A stretch of 64,000 bases of DNA from Anolis sagrei (lineage: Eukaryota; Chordata; Lepidosauria; Squamata; Anolidae): contig NC_090022.1 of assembly GCF_037176765.1 (NCBI RefSeq), positions 60,529,209 to 60,593,208 of the forward strand, written 5' to 3'. Positions 52,301-64,000 of the stretch are shown one piece after another. Position 1 is the first letter of the stretch. Every line of letters begins with the position of its first letter. The translations under genes and the position numbers were made by a program. Below the pieces are notes generated by a model that was given only the letters and a program-made list of their open reading frames with translations, was not told where the DNA came from and did no database searches.

Positions 52301-55300
52301 GAACTTCCTAACTGTGAGAGCTGTTCAGCAGTGGAACTCTGCCCCAGAGTGTGGTGGAGGTTCCTTCTTTAGAGGCTTTTAAACAGAGGCTGGATGGCCA
52401 TCTGTTGGGGGTGCTTTGAATGTGATTTTCCTGCTTCTTGGGAGGGGGTTGGACTGGGTGGCCCACGAGGTCTCTTCCAACTTTATGATTCTATGTAAAA
52501 CAAAACAGATCAGAGATAATCTGATGTTGGAATTTTCTTTTCAGGCCCTATATGTTAACCCTTTGGACTGTTACAATATCCATTGGCCTATTCGACGAGG
52601 ACAACTTAACCTTCACTCGGGGCCTGGTGGCTCCCTTACCGCAGTCCTGGCTGATCTTGAAGTAATATGGTCACATGCAATACAGAAATATTTAGAAATA
52701 CCTTTGAAAGATTTAAAGGTAAGCTAATGACTGGCTTTAACAGAATCTAATTGTGACCCAGATTTTTCAGCATTGTTTCTGTAAAAGAATTTGACTACTA
52801 AAGGCAATAGTAGTAGTGAGGTAGCAGTTTCTTCCATATACCCCTCTCTCTTGGGAGAATCTGTTTGCCCTACTCTGTTTTAGGAAAAGAGGTAAGAAAT
52901 TAGCACACAGTAGACCATAAAATGAGAGTGGAGTTAATAATAATAATAATCATCATCATCATCTTTATTTATAGCTTGCTCTATCTCCCCAAGGGGACTC
53001 AGCACGGTTTATAACAATATAACACACAATGGGAAACATTCAATGTTCAACAGAAATGTGTCAACAGAAATGAACAAGAGAACATATGATAAGTGGGAAA
53101 ATCAGAAAAGAAACAGTTACAGTAGCTTAGATGATGCATGTTCAAATCATGTATTAAATTTTTAGCAGCAAATATAAAAAAATAGAGGTCTGGGAAGTGC
53201 TAAAAAGGAAGTAGAAGACTGCAGTTTTCTAGGAGGTAAAGTGGAAGAAAAACTTCATCTTAGATTTGGAGACCATATAATAACCTCACTTGCAAAAAAA
53301 AAAATGAAAAACGGGGGAGCAGTTTAGTGAAAAGTGATGAAATCAAGAGAAGAATGTGGCATCACAGAGCCAAAATCTAAATCTGTTATGTTTTCTAATA
53401 CCCTCCCTTAACTGAAATACTTTAGATGATTAAATTAAGCAATTACTTAGATTTTTCCAACATAAATGCTAATTTTTCCTCTCTTTCTAAGTATTACAGG
53501 TGTATTTTATTGATTCCAGACATCTATAATAAGCAGCATGTTAAGGAAATAGTAAATATGATCCTCATGAAGATGGGCTTCTCAGGTAATAAAGTAGTGT
53601 CCTCTGTGGTCGTCTGTGAGGGTAGTTAAGTGAGAATTTGGAAATGTTACCTTTTTTTATCACAATTCCCAGAATCCAGCCAATGTGGCCTTGTAGGTAT
53701 ATACAAATATCAACTGCTTTTACCACGGGATTTCAGCATGGGCCCTAAAAATGAGACCTGCATCTCCATTATTGGGTGTTACATAGTTATGGGTATATAT
53801 TGTTAGATATAGGAAGCAAGGTGCAAATGATGGTGACAATTATTTAAATATATTATTAGGTGAATGCTTCAACTTCACTACTTGTCAGACATCTGCAAAC
53901 TTTCATGTACAGCTCTCTGGAACTTCACAAGGAGAGACTATCTCTGGTGGTCACGTTTTGTATGAAGGTGGTATGCTGCTTGCAAATCTAGATCTAGAGA
54001 TAAGATTTTATTTAATGTCTCATTACTTCTCAGCCAAACCTTATAAAAATGAAACTGATTGGAAAGTGCATAGATACAATAATAGGGAAGCAGTGTCTTA
54101 TGGCGACATACTGACCAATTTACAAAATAAATAAATAAGCACATTTTCTTTGTTCATTTGTAGCATGTACATGTGACAAATGTATCTGGAGCTACACAGT
54201 GGAATTAATGCAGTTTAATACCATTTTAACAACCATATCTCAATGCTATGGAATCCTGGGATTCGTAGTTCGATGAGACACCAGCACTCTTTGGCAGAGA
54301 AGGCTAAAGACATTGTAAAATTATAGCTCCCATTATTCAATTGCATTGAGTCAGGGCAGTTAAAATGGTGCTAAGTTGCATTTGTTCTACGGTATAAATG
54401 CACCCAAACAACAACAGTAATGATAACAATAGTCTGCTGCACTTTTTTCAGGAATAGTGGTGCATCAGGAATCTGTCTGTGCTACTTTTGGAAGTGGCTT
54501 GGGTAGCGCATGTATTGTTGATGTGGGGGATCAAAAGACAAGCATCTGCTGTGTTGAAGATGGCGTTTCTCATCGTAACACCAGGTAACTATCAAAAAGT
54601 AGAAGCGCATATATTTAATATTCCCTTATCATCGTCAAACCATGCCAAGGAGTGATATGCTATGTAAAGCTTTTTAACATATTGTAATAGTCAACATTTT
54701 CCTGAAAAGCTTTTGATATATCTTTAAAATACAGGTTGAGTATTCCTCTTCTGAAATGCTTGGAACTAGAAGTGTTTTGGAATTTGGATCTGGAAAATCT
54801 ATATTTGCATATATGTAAGTCAAGAGACATCTTGGAAATAGAACTCACATATAAATGTGAAACTCATCTAGGCTATACAAATAGCCTGAAGTTAATTTTA
54901 TACAATTTTTAAGTAATTTGTGGATGACACAACATTTGTGTACATTTTGTTTTCATGTCAGGAGCAGCTTGAATAACTGCAAGTCACTTCTGATGTTAGA
55001 GAATTTGCCATCTGCAAGGACATTGTCCAGGGGATGCCTGGATGTTTGATGTTTTACCATCCTTGTGGGAGGCTTCTCTTATGTCCCCACATGGGGAGTT
55101 AGAGCTGATAGAGGGAGATCAACCCACTCTCTCCAAATTGCCAACACAACTATCTCAACTACCTATTTAGCCAATTTTCAATTTTGGAGTATTTCAGGAT
55201 TCCAGATAAGAGATGCTCAACCTGTACAATTTTCTGTTTGTGATTCTGAGATTAGTGAAACCAATGAAGTGCATAAGTGTAGTAAACCATGTTTCTGCTC

Positions 55301-58300
55301 AAAGACATAAATAGATAAGTAAAAGCTGACATAACATTACATTATTTGTCTTCTTGCCTCAACGTGCAATGATTTGTTTCTGAAGAAAGACATCAGAACT
55401 CTTAAGGGCTTCTTTATTTTTGTGGTAGGTTATGCCTTGCATATGGAGGCTCTGATGTCTCCAGATGCTTTTATTGGCTTCTTCAGCGAGCTGGATTCCC
55501 TTACCGAGACTGCCATTTATCTAAAAAGACAGATTGCCTTCTCCTCCAGCAGTTAAAAGAAACATTTTGTCATTTAGACCAGGTAAGGTCTAAAACATAA
55601 ACTTCATGGTCTGCAGTGCTGGTGACTCATCTCTTGATCAGTTTGCTGTAATCAAAAGGGCCATAAATAATTTAGATGTGTGATGCAAGATGATAAAGCC
55701 TTATAAAGTTAACAAAAAGTTGAAAAATGTTAAGCACGATGAAGAAATTATTTCCTTGGGTCTGAAAACATTAGACTTTCGGAACAGCCAGTTAGTTCTC
55801 AGTTGAAATAAGACAATGGAGAAATACCAGATGTTTGTTTGGGAGATGAACTAAGCAGAACAACTCAAAAAATATTGCTGTTCAACTACTCATTTTTTTG
55901 TACTACGTTTCTGTATGAGCAGCTTTATTTGGTGTGTTCAGATGTTATTGTTTCTGTTGCATATGTATATTATTCTGTGCAACCTACCTATGTGGACAAT
56001 TATTAAGTAGAGAAGAAATCCAATGAAATCAAGAGACTCAGAGGAAGTAGAACTAATTGCCAGGGGATATTATTGCACCCATAGATGTGGGTAATTGTAA
56101 AAGAAATGTCAAATTAAGGGAGGATATTTCTGTCAATGGCTGTTAGCTAGGAAAGCTAAAAATCGAGCTTATCTGAGAGCAATTTGCTTCCTGCTGCCAA
56201 GATCAGAGGACGTTCTCACTGTCAGATCTTGCTTGTGAGCTTCACAAAGACTTTTTCTGGCCATTATTGGAAAGACTGTGATGAATTCAGCTTTGATGTT
56301 ATCTAGTAATGCAGTTCTTTTGTTCTTCAACACCAATTTTCCTACATTACTTGAAAATGCCAATATTTCCAGTACTTTTACAATTATTATGTCCATCCTA
56401 AGAGAACTTCAGAAGAGCTATGCTCTATCTAATGACAGTCCTATCTAGTCCAGCATTGTATTCATATAGTGGTTGATAAAGTTTGTCTATTTTTTTCAAC
56501 AAAGAAACAATTGTTCATTTCACTAGAGTAAGAAGGAAAGCAGACGTCTTTAAGAAGCCAATGCAGTATTTCAGAAACTTTTTAACTTTTCTTGAATTCC
56601 TACTTGCTGTGTAATGCTGACGAAAATATTCACCAGCTGCAATGAATTAGGCCAGTGGTTTTCAACCTGTGGATCCCCAGATGTTTGAGCCTTCAACTCC
56701 CAGAAATCCTATCAGCTGGTAAACTGGCTGGAATTTCTGGGAGTTGTAGGCCAAAACACCTGGGTACCCACAAGTTAAGAACCACTAAATTAGGCAGAAC
56801 TCTCTTTTGTCAACTGATCTCAAAGTTTTGCCCACAGAGGATTTATGGTCAATATTGTTTTTCTGGCTAAGATTGGTGTACAGATGACCAAAAAGGTCAG
56901 TTCAAACCTACTTCTGAACAGATAATTCTTAGGGTGCACTGTAAAACATTGTAATTTGTTGTGTTTTTGATCAGGATTTATCTGGACTAAAAGACCATGA
57001 GTTCCAAGTCCGTCACCCAGATTCTCCAGCTTTGTTGTATCAGTTGCGCTTAGGAGATGAAAAATTACAGGTAAAAATTATGTTGCATTTCTCCCTTGGG
57101 ATTGAGGAGCTGTAAAGTCAAATGGAAAAGGTGTGATGTGGATTAGTTTCCTGTGTTTTATACTTCTAATCTTGTTCAATCTTCAACAAATGTGCACTAA
57201 TCGAATCTTAACACCTCTAATGATTGCTTTTTAAATAAGGAGTTTCCCAATTATATGTCATCAAATCAACTATTTCTTTCTACCCATTTTGTTGCTAAGA
57301 ATTATGTCACCTGTGATGGGAAGTTCATTTGATTCTGTGCCTTCTTGTTTTAATTGTGAAGCAAGTATAACCCAATATTGAATGGAATTCTTTTAAAAAG
57401 TTTGCGAGAAAGTGAAATGTTTTCTGTCTCTCACAAATAGGCTCCAATGGCATTGTTTTATCCAGCAACATTTGGAATTGTGGGGCAGAAAATGACATCT
57501 TTACAACAGAGGTCGCAGGGTGATCCCGAGGATCCACATGATGAACATTATCTCTTAGCTACACAAAGTAAGCAGGAGCAGGTGTGTGTGCAGCTGCTGC
57601 TTCTTTTTGCATATCCTATGGGACTCATTCTCTACAGAGATCCAATTATACTTAATTGGAGCTTTCTTTTTAGGGATCAGGTAGAAGAATTGTACTAACT
57701 GGGTAGATTCAGATGTAGTGCTAGACAATAGTTTTGCATTATGGGAGCTCTGTGCAGTATCATTTGAGCTAGCACATTTCCCCTTCTGGTGCAGACTTAA
57801 GAAATATCTAAGTTCTGTACCATATTTCAATTGTAATACACACACCCTAATTTCAGTACCACCACCAACAAAAATACATAAGATACAGCTATGATTCTCT
57901 GATGTACCTCATTCTCACAGATGTTTATATAGTGGGGAAAGTGTATCTTAGAATTGAAGAAATTCAGTATTTGCTTTCATTTTGGAGTAACCACAGCTTA
58001 GGCCATGACTACACCTGGTCAAAAGTCATCTCATCTTGTGACAGCTATTTGGAAGAAGCCATTTTCAGATCGTACTTTATTAAACAGGCATGTTTTAGCT
58101 AACCATAATATTAATCACCTAATTAAGATTCATCTTAAATAAAAGCAGTTCTCCTTTTCATCACTAAGTAGAGAAAAAATGCCATCAGAGAAGGGGGAAT
58201 ATAAGTCTTTGAGCTTCCTTGTAACTGAATACAACCTGCTGGAATGGCTTTCTAAGGCTCCATCTACACTGCCATATAAAATCCAGATTACCTTTTTTGA

Positions 58301-61300
58301 ACTGGGTTTATGGCAGTTTAAACCAATATAATCCAGTTAAAAGCAGATGACGTGGATTATCTGCTTTGATAATCTGGATTATATGGCAGTGTAGAAGGGG
58401 CCCTGCAATAACGGTGGAAAGACCGCTGCTTTGCTTCAGATCTTCCCATATGACCAGACCTGTACAACCTGTGGCACTTCTGGTGTCTTGGGCTTTGGTT
58501 CCCAGAATTCCTGACAATTGGACAAGCTGGCAAGGGCTCCTGAGAGTCAGACTCCTAAACCCCTGGAGGGACACAGGTTGTGCAGGCCTGCAGATAAGCC
58601 ACAATTTGGATATCCTCTTTCACATTCCTTCTGTAATTAATTGCTTTGATGCAATACAGTGCTGTCCCCACTGAGATATCAGTCTTTACTGTAAATTGGA
58701 TAGCAGTCTTTGGAAAGTCAGATTGTGGAACTGGACGAAGATAAGTGCTAAGCCTATTGAATATAATAGAAGCCCCCAGTGGTGCAATGGATTAAACCCT
58801 TGTGCTGACAGGACTGCTGACCGAAAAGTCAGCTGTTCGAATCCGGGGAGTGGGGGGAGCTCCTGTCTGTCAGCTCCAGCTTCTCATGCGGGGACATGAC
58901 AGAAGCCTCAGGATGGTAAAACATCTGGGCGTCCCCTGAGCGATGTCCTTGCAGACGGCCAATTCTCTCACATCAGAAGCCACTTGCAGTTTCTCAAGTC
59001 ACTCCCGACATGAAAAAAAATGAATATAGTCAGTATAGACAAACAGAACATGGTCTGTCAAAGTAAATAAATGTAACTTGTTTTGCTTGTGTTACTTTAT
59101 TATTTTACTTAGTGTTAAAGGCCACACACAGTCTTGGAGTTTTACAGAAATTGATGTTTATTGTCTCGACTGCATGGCTACTCCAACTTTTAAAAAGATG
59201 TTCTGGAGAATATACTTGCTTTATAATGTAATATGATCTTCTTGAAAGATAACTTATTGTTATTTTTTCGCATTGTAAAGTCTGCAAAAGCAACAGCTGA
59301 TCGGAAGTCCAAGCCTGGTGGATTTGAGGGCGACATGCGTGGCCAATCTGCAAATGCTGCTGAAAATCTCTATCCTCCGGAGGTGGAGTTGGGTGCTTCT
59401 CATGGAGAGTGTATTCTTGGTGGAAATGATTCTGAAGAACCACTGACAGCTCACATGTCCAGAAAATCGGCTGTTTCACAGTTTGAAGGGAAAGCATTAG
59501 GCCTTGACAAAGCAATTCTACACAGCATTGATTGTTGTGGTAAGAAAACAATTACTAATTTTGATAATATAGCAAAGATTGCATGTTTTCATAAGTGTAC
59601 ATAAGATAGGTCTCTTAAGGTACATCTGCATTGTAGAATTAATGCAGTTTGACACCATCCTTATTATTTTACCTATATTCTGTTAATTGTGGGTTATGTA
59701 TAAAGCTATATACAATCAGTTTCCAGGTTCTTTGAATGGCTGTACTCTTTCTCGTGTTTTGAGATCTTTGGAGAAACCGTTTCCTCTCATGCATCCACAT
59801 GATATGGGATGTAGGGCCCTTCCACACAGCCCTATATCCCAGAATATCAAGGCAGAAAATCCCAAAATATCTGCTTTGAACTAAGTTATCTGAGTCCACA
59901 GATAGATACTGTGGGATTTCCTGCCCTTATATTCTGGAGTATAGGGCTGTGTAGAAGGGAGGGCCTTCTTAGTGGGTACTCCCACGCTCTGAAACTCCCT
60001 TCCTAACATAGAATCATAGAGTTGGAAGAAACTACAAGGACCATTCAACCCAACCCCATTCTGCCATGCAGGAAAAGTACAATCAAAGCACCCCTGACAG
60101 ATGGCTGTCCAGCCTCTGCTTTGAAACCTCCAGAGAAGGAGACTCCACCATACTCCCAGAGAGCAACAGTATATTTCACAGAGGTTAGATTGATAGCTTC
60201 ATCACTGTTCTTTAGGCAAATGAAGACTTCTTTTGTTTTGTTTCATCATGCCTTCAAAGATGGCTCAGATTGAAAAGGGCCTTGTCCAAAGGAATTGTCG
60301 TAGTAACTGTTGTGAGTTTGTATTAAAATAGCTGTTCAGTAATTCTGTACTATTTTAAAATTTAAAGTATACTTAGTGTATAACTCATATTTTTTATTTT
60401 TTCAGCATCAGATGATACAAAAAAGAAAATGTACAGTTCAATCCTGGTAGTAGGAGGTGGCCTGATGTTTCACAAAGCTCAGGAATTTCTTCAACACAGA
60501 ATTCTCAACAAAATGCCTCCCTCTTTCAGGAGAGTTGTTGAAAATGTAGAAGTCATTACAAGACCCAAGGTACTTATGTGGAAATATTGTGTGTTCAAGT
60601 CATACTATAATGGTTGGAAACAAGGATAAGATAATGAGAGCTGCTATTGACAAAAGGAATGGGCATCAGGAAACCCAAGGTTGTTTTTATGGTGTCTAAC
60701 ACAAACTCCACAGATGGTTCTTTTTGGGCCAAAAAATATAATATAGTCAGACATTCACATTGCGTGGGTTTACGGATATATAGGACCCCTGTGAAAGTGG
60801 GAAAATGGAATAATAAAAAACATTTTTTACTGAGAAAACACCCTAGGCATCTCTAGGTCCTTCAGCAAGACTTTATGGAATCATGCTGGAGAACCTCAAG
60901 ATTCCCAAAATAATATTAATCAAATTTGCAAATTGCAAAAGTCAAACCCACATATATGGAAAACCATATGTATTGCTCATCCTGGAAGCCTCCAGGAACA
61001 TCAGTTCACTTTTGAATAGACTGCAGGTCCTCCTCTCACTTTTAGTAATATAAAATTCTTATTTTTGAAAAATATTTAGGGATTACAGTCATCTTCACAG
61101 CTTTTGTTTAATGGTTTGTTATTTCTAGCAGTCGATGTGGTTCCTGAAGGTGCCAAAGTAGAAGCCTGGTGCCTGGGCCCACCAAAATTGCCTTTTTTTG
61201 TATTAGAAGGAACTCAACTAACAGACAAGACTCAAAGAGTCATCCTCCTCTAATTAATTTTTAAAAAATAGGATTAGTTATCCAATATAAAACTTTCACA

Positions 61301-61859
61301 TAGTCTTATATTGATTGTAACATTGAGTAATTTTCCATTTTATTTATTATGACTAGTTTTATTTCTGATGATTTAAAAAATTCATTTGTTATGTGTTTTA
61401 TTATTTATGTTACTGTTTTGTTGACAATCGCCCTGAATCCATTTGAGAGACGGGGTAGGATATAAATAAAGCTTCATTCATTCATTCATTCATTCATAGA
61501 TGAGCAACATTTTCATTTTATAGCTTTCTTGTGTATTTTTGTGGCGATGAGTACCTATGGGCATAATCAAGGAATTTTAAAAGAAAGCGCATTTTGCAGT
61601 AAAATTTAGCCACATTTCTGAACAAGAATTGCATGAAAACCACATATGTGAGGTTGTGCTATTTAGATTTCACTAACTGGCTGACCAATTTTGTTCATGC
61701 CTCTCTTAAACCCAGGACATGGACCCTCGTTTGATTGCCTGGAAAGGGGGTGCCGTTTTAGCATGTCTGGATACAACACAGGAGCTCTGGATATATCAAC
61801 GGGAATGGCAGCGCTTTGGAGTTCGGATGTTACGCGAAAGAGCCGCTTTTGTGTGGTGA
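47507..61859 (+). CDS. ACTR8: Actin-related protein 8 (INO80 complex subunit)
   Basis: Thirteen coding exons: 47507-47722, 49637-49807, 51014-51124, 51353-51457, 52545-52718, 53492-53585, 54452-54584, 55429-55582, 56975-57070, 57441-57581, 59281-59539, 60406-60569 and 61716-61859. They sum to 1962 bases in one frame (653 residues plus stop; human is about 624). ARP8 is a nuclear actin-fold protein that helps INO80 bind nucleosomes. The start MTQAEKGE is conserved; it is followed by Ser, Ala and Gly runs much longer than in mammals, which explains the extra length. Core blocks include [75 protein letters not shown] and [19 protein letters not shown]; it ends ERAAFVW. All introns are GT-AG. Exon 1 donor is the weaker GTCAGG. 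Confidence 0.97.
47550..47676 (+). repeat. ACTR8: Ala- and Gly-coding trinucleotide runs in ACTR8 exon 1
   Basis: TCC repeats (Ser), GCA/GCG repeats (about 10 Ala) and GGA/GGC repeats (13 Gly) expand the N-terminal disordered segment. The GCA run is a CAG-type repeat at DNA level and may vary between individuals. Confidence 0.85.
48215..48470 (-). mobile_element. Dong/R4-like LINE fragment
   Basis: Related to 7320-7385 plus 11303-11450 but without the RTE insertion, so it displays the uninterrupted host site (AAGGTGGCCTTCTGCAGCTGG at 48324-48344). It is short and bounded by ATT repeats. Confidence 0.7.
48511..48757 (-). mobile_element. CR1 LINE 3' end
   Basis: The reverse CR1 terminus AGAATCATAGAATCAAAGAG is followed by the C-terminal coding region in reverse ([20 protein letters not shown]). 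It is inserted into the ATT minisatellite. Confidence 0.9.
49808..51013. other. ACTR8 intron 2: contents
   Basis: It holds one internally deleted DNA transposon (50308-50823). The rest, 49808-50300 and 50824-51013, shows nothing recognised. Confidence 0.6.
50308..50823 (+). mobile_element. Internally deleted Tc1/mariner-type DNA transposon
   Basis: The inverted ends are CAGGGTGAGGCAACGTAAC and GTTATGCTGCCTCACCCTG. The remaining coding ends match a transposase family I remember mainly from arthropods. The start at 50441 reads [17 protein letters not shown] second frame reads [20 protein letters not shown], then FTQ[24 protein letters not shown], the usual C-terminus. The catalytic middle is missing, so it is a non-autonomous deletion derivative. 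A target duplication is not apparent. Confidence 0.8.
51660..52495 (+). mobile_element. CR1 LINE with inverted duplicate at its 5' end
   Basis: The body 51780-52495 is plus-strand CR1 ([20 protein letters not shown], then the GLENK region), ending TTATGATTCTATG. Positions 51662-51775 are the reverse complement of about 51806-51922 from the same coding region. It lies between ACTR8 exons 4 and 5. A few stops and indels are present. Confidence 0.88.
52719..53491. other. ACTR8 intron 5: contents
   Basis: A reverse L2 tail is at about 52934-53060 (AATAATCATCATC tail, then CTCTATCTCCCCAAGGGGACTC). No other feature is recognised. Confidence 0.6.
54185..54405. mobile_element. Palindromic MITE in ACTR8 intron 6
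   Basis: The left end CTACACAGTGGAATTAATGC and right end GCATTTGTTCTACGGTATAAATGCACCC are inverted relatives. The centre holds CAATGCTATGGAATCCTGGG and its inverted partner. Same family as 28984-29182. Confidence 0.75.
54950..55140 (-). mobile_element. tRNA-derived SINE (family 1), 5' truncated
   Basis: It shows TTTTCATGTCAGGAGCAGCTTGAATAACTGC and TGTGGGAGGCTTCTCTTATGTCCCC in reverse orientation. The tRNA-like head is missing or degraded. Confidence 0.75.
55583..56974. other. ACTR8 intron 8: contents
   Basis: Only one hAT MITE (56653-56787) is recognised; the rest of this 1.4-kb intron shows no feature. Confidence 0.6.
56653..56787 (+). mobile_element. 135-bp hAT MITE, complete
   Basis: Perfect 8-bp duplications AATTAGGC are at 56645-56652 and 56788-56795. 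The inverted ends are CAGTGGTTTTCAACCTGTGG and CACAAGTTAAGAACCACTA. The centre contains AATTTCTGGGAGTTGTAGG. Fragments of the same family occur at 21468 and 47297. Confidence 0.93.
58253..58402. mobile_element. Palindromic MITE
   Basis: GGCTCCATCTACACTGCCATATAA at the left is the near-exact inverse of TTATATGGCAGTGTAGAAGGGGCC at the right (58379-58402). The element could fold into one long hairpin. Confidence 0.8.
58770..59022 (+). mobile_element. tRNA-derived SINE (family 1), plus orientation
   Basis: The head AGCCCCCAGTGGTGCAATGGATTAAACC (box A) and GTTCGAATCCGGGGAG (box B) are followed by GGACATGACAGAAGCCTC, the CAGACGGCCAATTCTCTCAC block and a GACATGAAAAAAAA tail. The most complete family-1 copy. 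Confidence 0.88.
59815..59966. mobile_element. Palindromic MITE (second subtype)
   Basis: GGGCCCTTCCACACAGCCCTATA and its inverse TATAGGGCTGTGTAGAAGGGAGGGCC bound the element. The interior has AATCCCAAAATATCTGCTTTGAAC and CTGTGGGATTTCCTGCC. The 102-bp minisatellite at 5330-5690 is made from this family. Confidence 0.8.
60008..60166 (-). mobile_element. CR1 LINE 3' end fragment
   Basis: The reverse CR1 terminus ATAGAATCATAGAGTTGGAAG is followed by CACCCCTGACAGATGGCTGTCC. Short, in ACTR8 intron 11. Confidence 0.85.
60570..61715. other. ACTR8 intron 12: contents
   Basis: An L2-like 3' tail is at about 61350-61500, with TATAAATAAAGC and a CATT repeat. No other feature is recognised. Confidence 0.6.
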
Positions 61860-61985
61860 TGAAGTGTAGAGAAGATGGGATGCTGGTTTTAATGTTTTTC
61901 CTTTAGAATTCCAAACATGCCCATGATCCCGATGTTTGTGTTTTTAATAAAATAAAGAAAAAATACGATAGATCTCCTGTAATAT
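61860..61985 (+). other. ACTR8: ACTR8 3' UTR and polyadenylation signals
   Basis: Two AATAAA hexamers, at 61946-61951 and 61951-61956, lie about 90 bases after the stop, giving a short 3' UTR of about 110-125 bases. Confidence 0.8.
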
Positions 61986-63414
61986 CTAAAAAAATGGGGG
62001 CATAACAATACAAGAGGATTTCTAAATACTTTGTAGGGATCTCTGTGCAATCTGCTGGTTTGATCTAGTACAATAATTTATGAACATACCAATAATTCTG
62101 AAGCAGAACATCATGAAACCGATCATTGACTGCCAACCCCATCTTTATTTTTCCATAGAGTTCCTTTTTAGCAAAAGCAAAAGAAAATTACATTTTTTAC
62201 ATAATCTTTTTTGAGATGTTTGTAGATTTTGGACATCTCTTTACTGGATTGACTTGAAGAAACATTCAGCAGCAAGTCATCTGTCATATATGTTTCTATT
62301 GTTGACTATTACAGGGATGCTTAGTTGCAGTAGCTGCAATTTCCAGAACTTTAGTTAACAAAGATACTCAAACACATACCAATGTTATTTTTCTTGAAAC
62401 TATTTTTCTTGAAACTACAAAAAATACATAAAATATTCTATAATATTGTGATAGAAATAAGTCATATGTATATGCACTACTGTTTCCTTTTAGAGTTTGT
62501 AATCAGTGTTTTGAAACCTTCCAGCAGCAGGATAAAAACAGTGGAATAGGAACACTAAAACTGTTCTTAAAAATAGCAATGGGCCTTTTTATTTCAGATT
62601 ATGTGTGTGTGTTATCCTTCCACTATCTAAACAGCATTCAAAGTTGCTTATAACAGTTTTAAAATAGATCTCCAAATACAATCCAGAAAATGGTAAAAGT
62701 AATTTTTAAGAAACTAAAGGAGCAACAAATCTAAAAACAAGGTGTACAGATACTGGAAAATGGAATCCAAGCCTTTTTTTTGGGGGGGGGGGGGGAATCT
62801 TAGTTTTAGAACTGGTCAGATAGTCCTGATGAGAGAGTTCCCCTAATTTAAGTGCAGGTGTGTATTTACACGCAGACACAAACAAAACTTCTTTCTTTGT
62901 ATATCATTAGAAAACAACATTGTTTCCATCAGTTTAAGATGAAAGACTCATTTGACCCAAAAGGCCTATCCACACTGGCTGAAAGTTCTGTTACCTTCCA
63001 GGACTTTTTGTTTCAGTTGTAGCTGTAGATCTCTCTTTCAACTTCTAGAAGTTTCTTGAGATATCTTCAGATTGCTTTTTCAAATGTATGCTTCTCCAAA
63101 AAGTACCCCAGAAAGAATAGGAATCAAACCTGGATTTTTTAATCAGTGTCAATGATTAAAGCCCAGAATTCCATAGCACTGAGTCATGGTATTTAATGTG
63201 GTATCAGACTGATAATTCTGCAGTGTGGGTGCAGCCATGGCCCTATAGACATGCAGCTCTCCAAATACTGAACTGCAGCTTCCAGCATTTCTCATAGCTG
63301 TGCTGGTTAAAGTTGATGAAAAGTGTAATACAGCAACATCTGGGGGCTGCATGATTCCTCCTATCCTGAACATAGTCCTCTACTAGTAATTTGCTTCAAG
63401 TATGGTATTATCGA
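61986..63414. other. Convergent intergenic region and probable IL17RB 3' UTR
   Basis: No coding signal is seen. Minus-strand AATAAA hexamers lie near 62588 and 62145 and could end IL17RB transcripts. A 14-base G run is at 62782-62795. A degraded MITE is at about 63155-63235. Confidence 0.5.
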
Positions 63415-63980
63415 CTATAGACTCATGAATTTCATCTTAGATCTCCAACTGCACTTTGTCTTTGTTCCTTCATGCAGCGAAAGGGAGAGGTCTCTGCAAA
63501 AGGAGTCCATATCCTTCATTAGAAAATATTTTGAACAACTGTTCAAAAGACTCGGGATACTCTTAGCCTGTTGTGTTTCACTGAAAGACACAACCATATA
63601 TTTGTGAAGGGAAGATTGATTTTTCAAGTCACTGCAGAAGAGGTTCAGTGCAAGAGTGAACATACTTTCAGAGTTTTTGTTGTTTTCAATTGATTTTTCA
63701 CAAACTGAATCGCAAACTGTACTCATATGGCTTTGGCTGAGAAAAATGATTTTATCTGCTGTCTCTTTCTGAGAAGCAAGCCACTGCACTGGTCCTGTTT
63801 CAGCAATCTTCCTTCTTTGCCATACATCTATTGCGACATCACTCCGGCAACGTTCACGTAGAAATTCAGCAAACACAAGGACTATATGTTGGAAACAAGC
63901 ATCCGGGGAATATATAATAAGGATTCTGATAGGTATGGGTTTCACCTTACGATAGAAGAAAACCCTGTTGTTGGCTACAC
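63415..63980 (-). CDS. IL17RB: Interleukin-17 receptor B, last coding exon (SEFIR domain)
   Basis: The exon runs on the minus strand from an acceptor (TTATTAATAG, ending at 63981) to the stop TAG at 63415-63417. It encodes IRILIIYSPDACFQHIVLVF (start of SEFIR), then CRSDVAIDVWQRRKIAETGP and VQWLASQKETADKIIFLSQS, and farther on ALNLFCSDLKNQSSLHKYMV and FLMKDMDSFCRDLSLSLHEG. SEFIR domains recruit the adaptor ACT1 (TRAF3IP2) when IL-25 or IL-17B bind the receptor. WQRRKIAETGPVQWLASQK is strongly conserved in IL17RB. The remainder of the gene (signal peptide, fibronectin-like ectodomain, membrane segment) lies beyond the window end. Tail-to-tail arrangement with ACTR8 agrees with the human locus. 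Confidence 0.94.
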
Positions 63981-64000
63981 CTATTAATAAAATTAAAAGT

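Larger units (their letters stand above)
57582..59280. other. ACTR8 intron 10: contents
   Basis: It contains a palindromic MITE (58253-58402) and a tRNA SINE (58770-59022). The remainder has no recognised feature. Confidence 0.6.

Noticed and set aside
63425-63607. Plus-strand open frame opposite IL17RB
   Set aside because: It is a shadow of the SEFIR-coding exon on the other strand.

Overview
This is vertebrate nuclear DNA, most likely from a squamate reptile (lizard). The evidence is spliced vertebrate genes with GT/AG introns, a very diverse transposon load (CR1, L2, BovB, RTE-type and endonuclease-bearing LINEs, several tRNA-derived SINEs, hAT elements, a Helitron) and an exon of a pineal/parietal-type opsin. 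The gene order SELENOK, ACTR8, IL17RB matches the human 3p21.1 order from memory of that locus: SELENOK(+) and ACTR8(+) converge on IL17RB(-).

Layout. Positions 1-25345 are the visible part of duplicated segment A. It carries the apparently functional SELENOK gene: promoter near 13.9-14.17 kb, exons at 14175-14193, 18356-18446, 20107-20184, 21080-21169 and 22614 to about 23055, an in-frame UGA selenocysteine codon, and a SECIS-like element at 22750-22815. Positions 25346-44036 are segment B, a tandem copy. B starts inside an intron of an opsin gene, so only one opsin exon (25679-25921) was carried along. It contains a second SELENOK whose promoter and exon 1 are gone; exons 2-5 and the SECIS remain. 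Each copy is an empty-site control for the other, so transposon insertions can be dated relative to the duplication: a 4.8-kb hAT-type element with a Helitron nested in it, and two L2 inserts, are only in A; a 354-bp hAT MITE and a 2.3-kb inverted-repeat element are only in B.

Segment A also holds an intact-looking RTE-type LINE (7386-11302, one 1076-residue endonuclease/reverse transcriptase ORF from the first ATG). It is inserted in an older LINE. Its 5' end can be folded into a hepatitis-delta-like self-cleaving ribozyme whose predicted cut site coincides with the element boundary.

Positions 44036-47506 are a transposon thicket (BovB, another LINE, a hAT element nested in a hAT element) ending at the ACTR8 promoter. 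ACTR8, the actin-related subunit of the INO80 chromatin remodeller, is complete in 13 coding exons (47507-61859, 653 residues). Its introns hold a degenerate ATT-rich minisatellite, an internally deleted Tc1/mariner-type transposon, CR1 copies, SINEs and MITEs. The window ends in the last coding exon of IL17RB (63415-63980, minus strand), which encodes the cytoplasmic SEFIR domain. The three gene families have unrelated roles (ER selenoprotein, chromatin remodelling, cytokine signalling) and share only ancient synteny.
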